Assembly (NCBI GenBank): GCA_013695705.1
Contig: JACCZX010000113.1
Location: 1 to 33,295, forward strand
Direction of reading: 5' to 3'
Origin: Burkholderiaceae bacterium
Lineage (GTDB): Bacteria; Pseudomonadota; Gammaproteobacteria; Burkholderiales; Burkholderiaceae_F
DNA: 33,295 bases
Part shown: one piece after another, positions 16,104 to 24,146 of the stretch
Position numbering within the stretch: position 1 is the stretch's first letter
How the letters are laid out: each line of letters starts with the position of its first letter
Program-made: the position numbers and the translations under genes
The notes under the pieces: generated by a model
Told to the model about the DNA's origin: nothing
The model's database searches: none
The model's input: the letters and a program-made list of their open reading frames with translations, nothing else

Positions 16104-17918
16104 CTACAGACCGATGCGCAGCCGCGTTACGGTTGACTTAAGCAACCCGTTACCCGGTTCCTTCGCGCGCACTTCGCGCAGCAATTTGCGCGCTCCATCT
16201 TGATTGCCGCTCGACCACAACACCTCGGCCAAATGAACCGCAACTTCGGCATCGGGACGAACATCGTAGGCGCGCTGCAAATGCTGCCGCGCCAGATTCA
16301 GATCGCCGAGCCGAAAATGCACCCACCCAAGGGAATCGAGGATGAACGCATCGTCAGGTGCGAGCTGCCGCGCTTTTTCAATCAGCTGCAGCGCTTCAGG
16401 AAGCCTCAAGTTGCGATCGGCCAGGCTGTAGCCGAGCGCGTTGTACGCATGCGCGTAATCAGGCTTTAGCTCAATGATCCGTCGCAGTTGCTTCTCCATC
16501 ACTGCGACTTGGTTGAGCCGCTCGGCCGCCATCGCAGTGTCGTACATCAGGGGCACGCTGTCGGGCGTGCTTGCGAGCGCATGGGTCAACAGTTTGTACG
16601 ACTCGTCATGCCGTTTGGCGTCACGCAACAGCTGCGCTTCGGCCAGAATCAACTGCGTTTTTTCATCCGCCGATTGAACGCTGACGGTGCGTAACAATTT
16701 GCGCGCGTCGTCGAGCCGCTGCATCTTGGAAAGCACAAAAGCCTCGCGTACGCGCGCCGTCAGAAATTCTTCGCCGCCGTCGATCTTGCGCAGCCATTCG
16801 AGCGCGGTCGGAAACTGCTTGTCATCCTCGGCAATTTGCGCGAGGTGCAGGTAGGCCGGCTCGGCCGGCCGCACCCGATCGCGCAGGGCTTCCGTTGTTG
16901 CGATCAACTCCAGATAGCGTTGCAGATAGGTGCGCGCATCGGCCGTTAGCTTGCCTTGCAGCGACAGGATCGCCAGTGAGTAAACGAGGTCGGCATTTTT
17001 CGGATCGGTGTCAAGCAGCGATTGAAATTGCGAGCGCGCCTGATCGAACTTGCCGTCGGCAATCAACAATCGTGCGTAGGCCAGGCGCGTATCAGCCACA
17101 GCCGGCTGGCGCGCTACGAATGCCTGCAACAGAGCGATCGCTGCAGGACGATCGCTCGCTTGCAGGTACTGGGCGGCTGCCAGTGCCGCTCGCGCCGAGT
17201 CCGGCGCGAGTGCATACGCAGCGCGCGCTTCCTCTGCGGCACGCGCCGTTAATCCGGCCGCTTGCGCGCCATTAGCCAGCACCAGCTTGACCTCGGCTGA
17301 TTGCGCATACGGCTGCGCCAGGCGCTCGATTAATCCAAACGCACCGGCGCGATCCTGCGTACGCGCCAGCGCACGCTGCATCCGCGCCAGTTCTTCGGTC
17401 GGGTTTGCCGCCGCCTGCAACTGTGTTCTGAACAACGTGTAAGCGTCGTCAAAGCGGCTGTTGCTGGCAAACAGCATTGCGAGTGTCTGCCCTGCTTCGT
17501 TCGAGCCCGGTGCGTATTCGTGCCAGAGTTGCGCCGCCTCAAGCCCTTGCGCGAAAGCGCGCCCCTGCAGCGCCAGTTCCGCCGCGCGCCGCGCCAGTCG
17601 GTAATCGCGCGTCTCACGCGCGAGCTTCATGTAGACGGTGAATGCCGCGCCCATCTCGCCGCGCTGTGCGGCGACCTCCGCCGCCATCAGTTGATAGAGC
17701 AGAGCACTCGATACATTCACATCCGGAATCGGGTCGGCGCGCGGTGTCGTTTCCGCTGACGCAGCCGAACTCGAAGGTTGTGCCGGCGCGGCAGTGCTGG
17801 CAGCGATGCTCGCCGGCGGTGCGGTGACCGGCTTTGCGTCGACGGAGGACGGCCGCGGCCCGCTGGCGCAACCAGTGAACACAAGCGCAACGGATATCAA
17901 GAGTAATAGACGAATCAT
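16104..17918 (-). CDS. TPR-repeat lipoprotein
   Basis: The start is ATG 17918 (MIRLLLLISVALVFTGCASG), a lipoprotein signal peptide with lipobox FTGC and Cys17. The frame extends to 18050, but those residues do not look like protein and overlap divergent mutM. The 604 residues continue with an Ala/Ser/Pro-rich linker to about 70 and then many 34-residue helical repeats of the TPR type. Examples are LARRAAELALQGRAFAQGLE, ARLLIADGKFDQARSQFQ, HAYNALGYSLADRNLRLPEA and DSLGWVHFRLGDLNLARQ. It is probably an outer-membrane-anchored periplasmic scaffold. The partner is unknown; its place before lolB suggests an envelope role. The promoter must lie in 17919-18021. Confidence 0.88.
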   Translation of the reverse strand: MIRLLLLISVALVFTGCASGPRPSSVDAKPVTAPPASIAASTAAPAQPSSSAASAETTPRADPIPDVNVSSALLYQLMAAEVAAQRGEMGAAFTVYMKLARETRDYRLARRAAELALQGRAFAQGLEAAQLWHEYAPGSNEAGQTLAMLFASNSRFDDAYTLFRTQLQAAANPTEELARMQRALARTQDRAGAFGLIERLAQPYAQSAEVKLVLANGAQAAGLTARAAEEARAAYALAPDSARAALAAAQYLQASDRPAAIALLQAFVARQPAVADTRLAYARLLIADGKFDQARSQFQSLLDTDPKNADLVYSLAILSLQGKLTADARTYLQRYLELIATTEALRDRVRPAEPAYLHLAQIAEDDKQFPTALEWLRKIDGGEEFLTARVREAFVLSKMQRLDDARKLLRTVSVQSADEKTQLILAEAQLLRDAKRHDESYKLLTHALASTPDSVPLMYDTAMAAERLNQVAVMEKQLRRIIELKPDYAHAYNALGYSLADRNLRLPEALQLIEKARQLAPDDAFILDSLGWVHFRLGDLNLARQHLQRAYDVRPDAEVAVHLAEVLWSSGNQDGARKLLREVRAKEPGNGLLKSTVTRLRIGL

Positions 17919-18021
17919 GGATCGGGATCCCGGCGAGTTTGTATGCAACCGGCACGGGCGCATTGAGACGCGATGCGTGGCACAGTAACAGAATGATTTC
18001 GACTTTATTAACGCGATAAAA

Positions 18022-18855
18022 GTGCCCGAACTACCCGAAGTCGAGGTCACTCGCCGGGCGCTGGCGCCCTATGTCGAACAGCAAACGGTCGAGTCGGTGA
18101 CCGTGCGGGAAGCCCGATTTCGCTGGCCCGTTCCGCCGCAACTACCTGCGTTGGTGGCGGGCCAAACGGTCGACCGGCTGCGCCGGCGTGGCAAGTATCT
18201 ATTGTGGGAGTTTGCGCACGGAACGCTGATCTCGCACCTGGGCATGTCGGGTACGTGGCGCGTGTGGCCGCGCGCGCGCGCAGTGCCGGTGCCGGGAACG
18301 CACGATCACATTGACATCGTGTTCATGGAAACGTGCGTGCGGCTGACCGATCCCCGCCGCTTCGGTGCGCTGCTGTGGCACGACGCGCGCCTTGGCGACG
18401 TAAAGCTGCACCCGTTGCTCGCGGGGCTGGGCATCGAACCGTTCGATCCACGCTTTGACGGCGAATGGTTGTACCGGCGCACGCGAAATCGCGCGGCGTC
18501 GATCAAGCAGGTTTTACTGGCGGGCGATGTGGTGGTCGGTGTCGGAAACATTTACGCGTCCGAAAGCTTGTTTCGCGCGCGCATCAACCCCAAACGGTCA
18601 GCGCGCCGTATCGGCCTGGTGCGCTGTGCGACGCTGGCGCAAGCGGTGCGCGAAGTGCTGAGCGAGGCAATCGCCGTCGGTGGCAGCACGCTGCGTGATT
18701 TTGTCGGCGCCGAGGGTGAGAGCGGTTACTTCATGCTCGATGCGCGCGTGTACGACCGTGCCGGCCAGCCATGCCGCGTCTGCGCGACGCCGATTGTTCG
18801 AGTGTGGCAGGGACAGCGCGCGACGTACTACTGCTCCCAATGCCAGAGTCGCTAA
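18022..18855 (+). CDS. mutM: Formamidopyrimidine/8-oxoguanine DNA glycosylase MutM (Fpg)
   Basis: MutM removes 8-oxoguanine and formamidopyrimidines from DNA and nicks the abasic site. The start is GTG 18022, fixed because the catalytic Pro must be residue 2 (MPELPEVEVTRRAL). Conserved features include RRRGKYLLWEF (catalytic Lys of the loop), SHLGMSGTWRV, TDPRRFG, the helix-two-turn-helix VVGVGNIYASESLF and ARINP, and the C-terminal zinc finger CRVCATPIVRVW to YYCSQC. The 277 residues are near family length. There is no clear ribosome-binding site. It heads the plus-strand group mutM - dynamin - mutY. Confidence 0.97.
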   Translation: MPELPEVEVTRRALAPYVEQQTVESVTVREARFRWPVPPQLPALVAGQTVDRLRRRGKYLLWEFAHGTLISHLGMSGTWRVWPRARAVPVPGTHDHIDIVFMETCVRLTDPRRFGALLWHDARLGDVKLHPLLAGLGIEPFDPRFDGEWLYRRTRNRAASIKQVLLAGDVVVGVGNIYASESLFRARINPKRSARRIGLVRCATLAQAVREVLSEAIAVGGSTLRDFVGAEGESGYFMLDARVYDRAGQPCRVCATPIVRVWQGQRATYYCSQCQSR

Positions 18856-18992
18856 GCAGGATCGCCCGAACTCACTGCAGAACCGGGCGCTGCTTGTGCG
18901 TTTGGGTGACTGTGCGCGATGGTGCCCTCGTGCTATAGATTCGGCTCCAAGTGCGCACTGTTTTTACGTCCCCGAATTTACGTCTTTGACCG

Positions 18993-20951
18993 ATGACCCC
19001 ACTTTCGTCCAGCTTTGAGCAGTACGGCAACTGGCGTGATTCGCTGGCCACGGAGATCATGCAGCTGCGCCAGTGGCTGGAACAAGCACAGATCCTCGAC
19101 GCTGACGCGGCGCGGCGCATCGACGTCGCGCTCGAACGCCTGGCGCAAGACAAGCTCGTGATCGCATTCGTCGCCGAATTTTCGCGCGGCAAATCAGAGT
19201 TGATCAACGCGATTTTCTTTGCCGATTATGGCAAGCGCATCCTGCCGTCGTCGGCCGGCCGCACCACGATGTGCCCGACCGAGCTGCTGTATGACGAGAC
19301 ACTGCCGCCGTGCATTCGCGCGCTGCCGATCGAAACGCGCGGGCGCCACGGTTCGACCACCGACTTCAAGCGGCTGGGCGCCGAATGGCAGGTGTTCCCG
19401 CTCGACACGCAATCAGCAGACGGCATGCTCGAAGCGTTCAAGATCGTAGCCGAGACTTGTCGCGTGCCGATCGCCGAAGCAAAAAGCTACGGCCTTTATG
19501 ACGCCGACGACCCGGATCAGGCGGTCGCGGTCGATAAAAGCGGTCGGATCGAAATTTCGAAGTGGCGCCATGCGGTAATTAATTTTCCGCATCCGCTGCT
19601 GAAGCATGGTCTGGTAATTCTTGATACTCCAGGCTTGAATGCGATCGGCACCGAGCCCGAGTTGACGTTGTCACTTCTGCCAAACGCGCATGCGGTGTTG
19701 TTCGTGCTAGCCGCTGATACGGGCGTGACCAAGAGCGATCTCGACGTCTGGCGGCATGTGGTCGGCGACGCCGGCCATCGTAATCACATTGCGGTGCTGA
19801 ACAAGATCGACGGATTGTGGGACGCTCTTAAAACCCCAGGCGAACTGGAAAGGGAACTGCGCCGTCAGGTCGCGACCGTGGCGGCGACGCTCGATCTCGA
19901 TCCGATGCGCGTATTTCCGGTGTCGGCGCAAAAAGGCCTGGTGGCGAAAGTGCAGCGCGATGAGACGCTGCTGCAGGCAAGCCGGCTACCGTTGCTTGAA
20001 GAGGCGTTGATCGAGCTTCTGGTGCCCGCCAAGCAGAAAATCGTTCGCGACCAAACCGTGGCGGGTGTCGAACGGGTAGCGGGCGAGCTGCGCCAGACGC
20101 TGAACGCGCGCGAGCGCAATGTCATCGAGCAGTTGTACGAGCTGCGCTCGTTGCAGGGCAAGAATCACAGCTCGATCGAGCGCATGACGCAACGCGCGTT
20201 GTCCGAACAGCGCGAGTTCGAAGAAATCGTGCGCCGCATCGTCGCGGCACGATTGGTGCTGTCAAAGCTGTCCGAACAATTGCTCTCGGGCATGCGGGTC
20301 AGTGCATTGCGCGACCAGGTGGTGGCAACGCGTGACCGCATGAAGAAGAGCAAGCTGTCGCCCCAATTGTCGGTCGCGGTCAAGGATTACTTTGCGATGC
20401 TGCGCGACATGTTCCGGACGGCCAATGCGCGCACGCTCGAAATCGAGCAGATGATCCTTGGCGTGCAGCGGCGCTTTGCCGAGGATCTGGGGTGGAGCCT
20501 GTCGCCGCCGATGTCTTTTTCGCTTGATACCTACATTGCCGACCTGGAGCGCGCCGAGCACGCGTACAAATCGCAGTTTGGGGTGCTGGCCGTGCTGACC
20601 ACCGAAAAGTGGCGGCTAATGGAGCGCTTCTTCGACACCGTTGTGTCGAAATCGCGCGACGTATTCGCCGCCGGCGAGCGCGACACCGAGGCGTGGGTCA
20701 AGTCGCTGCTGCCGCCGATCGAAACGCAGGTGCGCGAGCAACGCAGCCAGCTCAAAAAACGTGCTGAATCGGCATCGAAGATTCGCGATGCGCAGGGCTC
20801 GCTCGATGAGCGTATTGCCGAGCTGGAAGAAGCACTGGAAGATGCGCAGAGCAAGCTCGCCGTGCTGAAGCGGTTGACCGATCGCATCCATCAGGCGGGC
20901 GCGCGTGCGCAGGTCGAAGAAAATTTTGACGAAGAGGCACTTGCCGCCTAG
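18993..20951 (+). CDS. Dynamin-like large GTPase
   Basis: This 652-residue protein has a dynamin-type G domain: P-loop AEFSRGKSELIN (61-72; Ala instead of the usual first Gly), switch region SSAGRTTMCPTELLY, G3 ILDTPGLNAIG (Asp211) and G4 LNKIDGLWD (Asn270). The second half is helical with heptad-rich stretches around 360-420 and 590-640 (DERIAELEEALEDAQSKLAV), fitting the stalk of dynamins. No transmembrane segment is evident. Bacterial dynamins remodel or protect membranes, but the role of this subfamily is not known to me. It lies between mutM and mutY, and its stop codon is in the same frame as mutY, 10 codons before the mutY start. The 137 bases between mutM and this gene show only a weak TATAGA (18933). 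Confidence 0.85.
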   Translation: MTPLSSSFEQYGNWRDSLATEIMQLRQWLEQAQILDADAARRIDVALERLAQDKLVIAFVAEFSRGKSELINAIFFADYGKRILPSSAGRTTMCPTELLYDETLPPCIRALPIETRGRHGSTTDFKRLGAEWQVFPLDTQSADGMLEAFKIVAETCRVPIAEAKSYGLYDADDPDQAVAVDKSGRIEISKWRHAVINFPHPLLKHGLVILDTPGLNAIGTEPELTLSLLPNAHAVLFVLAADTGVTKSDLDVWRHVVGDAGHRNHIAVLNKIDGLWDALKTPGELERELRRQVATVAATLDLDPMRVFPVSAQKGLVAKVQRDETLLQASRLPLLEEALIELLVPAKQKIVRDQTVAGVERVAGELRQTLNARERNVIEQLYELRSLQGKNHSSIERMTQRALSEQREFEEIVRRIVAARLVLSKLSEQLLSGMRVSALRDQVVATRDRMKKSKLSPQLSVAVKDYFAMLRDMFRTANARTLEIEQMILGVQRRFAEDLGWSLSPPMSFSLDTYIADLERAEHAYKSQFGVLAVLTTEKWRLMERFFDTVVSKSRDVFAAGERDTEAWVKSLLPPIETQVREQRSQLKKRAESASKIRDAQGSLDERIAELEEALEDAQSKLAVLKRLTDRIHQAGARAQVEENFDEEALAA

Positions 20952-20981
20952 GCAAGTAGCGAGCGAGCCGGACAGGCATCG

Positions 20982-22046
20982 TTGAATTTCGCCGAGCGCG
21001 TCATCGAGTGGCAGCAAGCGCACGGCCGGCACGATCTGCCGTGGCAGCGCACACGCGATCCGTACCGTATCTGGCTATCGGAAGTGATGCTGCAGCAGAC
21101 GCAGGTCGCGACCGTGACTGCCTACTACGAACGCTTCGTCGAATGCTTTGACGATGTCCAAGCGCTGGCAATGGCGCCGATCGAATCAGTGATGGAGCGC
21201 TGGGCCGGGCTCGGCTACTACTCACGAGCGCGCAATCTGCACCGTTGCGCACAACAAATTGTCGACCACCACGGCGGCGATTTTCCACGCAGCGTCGATG
21301 CCCTTGCGCGGTTGCCCGGCATCGGTCGCACCACGGCAGCGGCGATCGCTGCGCTGGCGTTCGGCCAGCGGGCCGCCATTCTCGATGGCAATGTAAAGCG
21401 CGTGCTCGCACGGCACATGGGCGTCGAGGGCTATCCGGGCAACCCTGCTGTTGAGCGCGACCTGTGGCAGCACGCCGATGCGTTGTTACCCGCCGTTGGC
21501 ATCGAGGCCTACACGCAGGGACTGATGGACCTCGGCGCCACTGTTTGCACACGCACTCACCCAATGTGCGACGAGTGCCCGGTCAATCGAACTTGCATCG
21601 CGCGGCGCGAACACGCAGTGGATCGGCTTCCGGCGCCGCGGCCGGTCAGATCAAAGCCAGTGCGAGCAGCCATCGTGCTCGTGCTGCGCGATGAAAGCGA
21701 CGCGGTGCTGCTGGAACCGCGCCCGCCGGCTGGCATCTGGGGAGGCCTTCTAAGCCTGCCGGAGTTCGATGCAGAAGCCACGCGCGAGGTAGTCGCAGCG
21801 CAAACGCGCGCACGCTACGGTTTGCATATCGCTATTAACGAAGTACTGCGCGAGGTGCGGCACGAGTTCACTCACTACACGTACCTGATGCGACCCTATG
21901 TCGCGCAAGTGATCTGCGCCTCAGCCGTTGCCGACTCATCGCTGCGCCGGATAACCGAACATGAATTCCAAAGCGCAGCGCTGCCCACGCCAATCCGTCG
22001 ACTATTGATGCAGCTGGCGAATTCGTCGCTTCCGCTCCTCGCATGA
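20982..22046 (+). CDS. mutY: Adenine DNA glycosylase MutY
   Basis: MutY excises adenine mispaired with 8-oxoguanine and so completes the repair begun by MutM. The 354 residues show the catalytic helix-hairpin-helix LPGIGRTTAAAIAALAFG and the Asp in ILDGNVKRVLARH. The iron-sulphur cluster is a C-x6-C-x2-C-x5-C pattern in CTRTHPMCDECPVNRTC. LPWQRTRDPYRIWLSEVMLQQTQV spans the N-terminal core (key part SEVMLQQTQV). The C-terminus is a NUDIX-like 8-oxoG recognition domain (GIWGGLLSLPEF, VRHEFTHYTY). The start appears to be TTG 20982, since no in-frame ATG or GTG precedes the conserved core; GGACAGG lies upstream. The end is 5 bases from the convergent LON-domain gene. Confidence 0.96.
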   Translation: MNFAERVIEWQQAHGRHDLPWQRTRDPYRIWLSEVMLQQTQVATVTAYYERFVECFDDVQALAMAPIESVMERWAGLGYYSRARNLHRCAQQIVDHHGGDFPRSVDALARLPGIGRTTAAAIAALAFGQRAAILDGNVKRVLARHMGVEGYPGNPAVERDLWQHADALLPAVGIEAYTQGLMDLGATVCTRTHPMCDECPVNRTCIARREHAVDRLPAPRPVRSKPVRAAIVLVLRDESDAVLLEPRPPAGIWGGLLSLPEFDAEATREVVAAQTRARYGLHIAINEVLREVRHEFTHYTYLMRPYVAQVICASAVADSSLRRITEHEFQSAALPTPIRRLLMQLANSSLPLLA

Positions 22047-22051
22047 CCCCG

Positions 22052-22714
22052 CTACTTAAGCACGGAGTGCTGCTTTAGGTAGGTATGAACTATTTCAAGG
22101 CGCGTAGCGGCGTCGGTGAGCTCCATTAGCTTCTGTTTTGCCTTCAGTGGAACTGGCAGCACCTCACACAGACGATTTGAAACCCACGCCGACGATTCCA
22201 TTTGAAAAGGCCGTTCGAATGGTAGCTGCTCGCCTACAGGACTGGCGACGTCAGCCTCGCCGGTGCGACGCTTCTCGGCCAGTTGCGCACTCATGTCTTC
22301 GATGATGCGCGTTAAAAGATCGACGCACGGCCGGTGCTCGGCGGGGATTGGTTGATCATCGTCGGCTTCGATCAAATCGATCTCGCCGACGATCAACCCG
22401 TTTGCCTGCGTTGCGCTCGATAACAACTGAAAGCGATCGCCTCCAATGGTGCGAATCTGCAGCAGCCCAAGCTGTTGCATGTCCCATTCGGTGATGCGGG
22501 CCAGGCACCCTACGTCAGCGGGCGTCGCTCCATTGGAGCCCGTACTCTTGCCGTTGCCGACCATGCAAACGCCGAACGACGTTCCATTGCGCATGCAATC
22601 GCGCACCATGTCCATGTAGCGCGCCTCAAACACTCGAAGCGGAAGGACTCCCTGCGGGAACAGCACGGTGGACAGTGGAAACAGCGCCACGCGGGTAAGT
22701 GTTTCAGCCGACAT
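22052..22714 (-). CDS. LON substrate-binding domain protein
   Basis: The 220 residues correspond to the N-terminal substrate-binding domain of Lon protease without ATPase or peptidase. The motif RVALFPLSTVLFPQGVLPLRVFEARY (key part PLRVFEARY) begins at about 8; GTSFGVCMVG, GCLARITEW and GGDRFQLLS follow, then a helical C-terminal part. Stand-alone proteins of this type are widespread; the function is unknown, and cereblon-like substrate binding is only an analogy. It starts 11 bases after the rapZ stop on the same strand and is probably co-transcribed with it. Confidence 0.87.
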   Translation of the reverse strand: MSAETLTRVALFPLSTVLFPQGVLPLRVFEARYMDMVRDCMRNGTSFGVCMVGNGKSTGSNGATPADVGCLARITEWDMQQLGLLQIRTIGGDRFQLLSSATQANGLIVGEIDLIEADDDQPIPAEHRPCVDLLTRIIEDMSAQLAEKRRTGEADVASPVGEQLPFERPFQMESSAWVSNRLCEVLPVPLKAKQKLMELTDAATRLEIVHTYLKQHSVLK

Positions 22715-22725
22715 CCGCTGGTTCT

Positions 22726-23592
22726 TCAGGACGCCAGTGGCGCGATGCCGCGATGTCGCACCAGTATCGATTCGCGGCTTGCGAAGCCTTTTGCAAGCTG
22801 CTCAACGATGTAGACCGACCGATGGCGCCCGCCGGTGCAGCCGATCGCAACTGTGACGTAATGGCGATTCTCGGCAACGTAACTCGGCAGCCATTTTTCG
22901 ATGAACGTGGCGATGTCGTTGATCATGTCGTGCACTTGCGGCGCGGCGCGCAGGAACGCAGCAACCGCGTCGTCGCGTCCGGTCAGAGGCCGCAGTTGAA
23001 GGTCATAGTGAGGGTTGGGCAAGTTTCGTACGTCGAACACGAGGTCGGCTGCGACTGGGATGCCGTCCTTGAAGGCAAACGATTCGAACGACAACGTCAA
23101 ATTGGCGCGCGGCGAGTCAATGAACTGACGCACCCAGTGGCGCAGCAGATTGGGATGCAGCGCGCTGGTATCGATTGAATGGCCGATTTCGGCCAGTGGC
23201 GCGAGCAATTCGCGTTCCAGTGCGATTGCCTCCGTCACCGTGCTGACGCCGCCGCGCTCCAGATCCCGCGTTGCCATCGGGTGCCGCCGGCGCGTTTCCG
23301 AAAACCGCTGCACCAGGGCCGCGTCCGATGCGGTCAGAAACAGCACCCGCACATCGTGACCCAAGCTGCGCAGGCTCGAAATTTTCATCGGCACATCAGC
23401 AAGCGTTGCTTCACTGCGCGCATCGACCGACACGGCCACGTCGCGGTGTCCGGTGTCGTCAAGATACGAGCACAACTCGAGCAGGAACTGCGGCGGCAGG
23501 TTGTCGACGCAGTAGTAGCCGGCGTCTTCCAACAAGCGGATCGCCACCGACTTGCCGGAGCCGGACAATCCGGTGACGAGGACGATGCGCAT
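22726..23592 (-). CDS. rapZ: RNase adapter / nucleotide-binding protein RapZ
   Basis: RapZ binds nucleotides and, in E. coli, guides RNase E to the small RNA GlmZ to control glucosamine-6-phosphate synthesis. The 288 residues show Walker A GLSGSGKS (8-15), YYCVDNLPPQFLLEL, VSVDARSEATL, ETRRRHPM and, in the C-terminal domain, VAIGCTGGRHRSVYIVEQLA. Whether GlmZ exists here is not known; in betaproteobacteria the protein is linked to the hprK/ptsN region, as seen here. The 184 bases upstream hold the psiF terminator, so rapZ must have its own promoter there. Confidence 0.96.
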   Translation of the reverse strand: MRIVLVTGLSGSGKSVAIRLLEDAGYYCVDNLPPQFLLELCSYLDDTGHRDVAVSVDARSEATLADVPMKISSLRSLGHDVRVLFLTASDAALVQRFSETRRRHPMATRDLERGGVSTVTEAIALERELLAPLAEIGHSIDTSALHPNLLRHWVRQFIDSPRANLTLSFESFAFKDGIPVAADLVFDVRNLPNPHYDLQLRPLTGRDDAVAAFLRAAPQVHDMINDIATFIEKWLPSYVAENRHYVTVAIGCTGGRHRSVYIVEQLAKGFASRESILVRHRGIAPLAS

Positions 23593-23725
23593 TTGGGCTT
23601 CGCTGGGGAGGACGCGGCGATTGTTGCATGCGTGGCGTCCGGTGAGATTTGATATTGACCGCTGAGGAGCTGATGTTCAAGAAACCGCTTACTCGATGGC
23701 CGGATTTTTCTAGGCCGTGCAGATC

Positions 23726-23750
23726 AAAAAAACGCCCCGTTAGCGGGGCG
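23726..23750 (-). terminator. Rho-independent terminator of psiF
   Basis: The stem CGCCCCG (23733-23739) pairs with CGGGGCG (23744-23750) around a TTAG loop, extended by A-T pairs. On the minus strand it is followed by a run of seven T (23732-23726). It lies 26 bases past the psiF stop. A short T run on the plus strand is not needed by any gene. Confidence 0.88.
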
Positions 23751-23776
23751 TTTCAGTTGCCTGCCTAAAACGCCCG

Positions 23777-24076
23777 CTAAGCAGACAGGCACTCCGACAT
23801 AAATTTCTTGCGCGCGTCCCCGGCCATCTTTTTTTCACCGGCCTGCTTGTTGCACGTAGTCATTTTGTCCTGCTGACTCGTCTTCTTTGCCGACAGGCAT
23901 TCGGACATAAATTTCTTGCGCGCATCGCCCTTCAGATCTTTGGCGCCCGCGTCTTTATTGCACGTCGCCATTTTTCCCTGCTGGGCAGTCATCTTTTCCG
24001 GCGCCGCCGTCTTGTCTTGCGCGACCGCAGCGAGCGGTAGAGCGATGCATGCAGCGATTACGAAATGCTTGAGCAT
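23777..24076 (-). CDS. psiF: PsiF-repeat periplasmic protein
   Basis: The 99-residue protein starts with a Sec signal peptide (MLKHFVIAACIALPLAAVAQ, cleaved near residue 19). Two PsiF repeats follow a short linker, KMATCNKDAGAKDLKGDARK and KMTTCNKQAGEKKMAGDARK, each ending KKFMSECLSA; each repeat has two cysteines. E. coli psiF is phosphate-starvation inducible, but its function is unknown. An AGGGG lies 8 bases before the ATG. No Pho box is visible in the 70-base upstream gap. It sits between hprK and rapZ, with its own terminator. Confidence 0.88.
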   Translation of the reverse strand: MLKHFVIAACIALPLAAVAQDKTAAPEKMTAQQGKMATCNKDAGAKDLKGDARKKFMSECLSAKKTSQQDKMTTCNKQAGEKKMAGDARKKFMSECLSA

Positions 24077-24095
24077 GGTTGATCCCCTGTAATTG

Positions 24096-24116
24096 GCGCC
24101 GCTTTTGCAGCGGCGC
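24096..24116. other. Hairpin between hprK and psiF
   Basis: GCGCCGC (24096-24102) pairs perfectly with GCGGCGC (24110-24116), extendable by one T-A pair. No T run follows on the minus strand, so it is not a standard terminator. It could protect the hprK 3' end or act as a weak pause site before psiF. Confidence 0.5.
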
Positions 24117-24146
24117 AGTAATTAAACCACGGACGACGCGTCAGTT

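Noticed and set aside
17919-18050. N-terminal extension of the TPR lipoprotein
   Set aside because: It would place the lipoprotein signal peptide internally and overlaps mutM; the ATG at 17918 gives a perfect lipoprotein signal.
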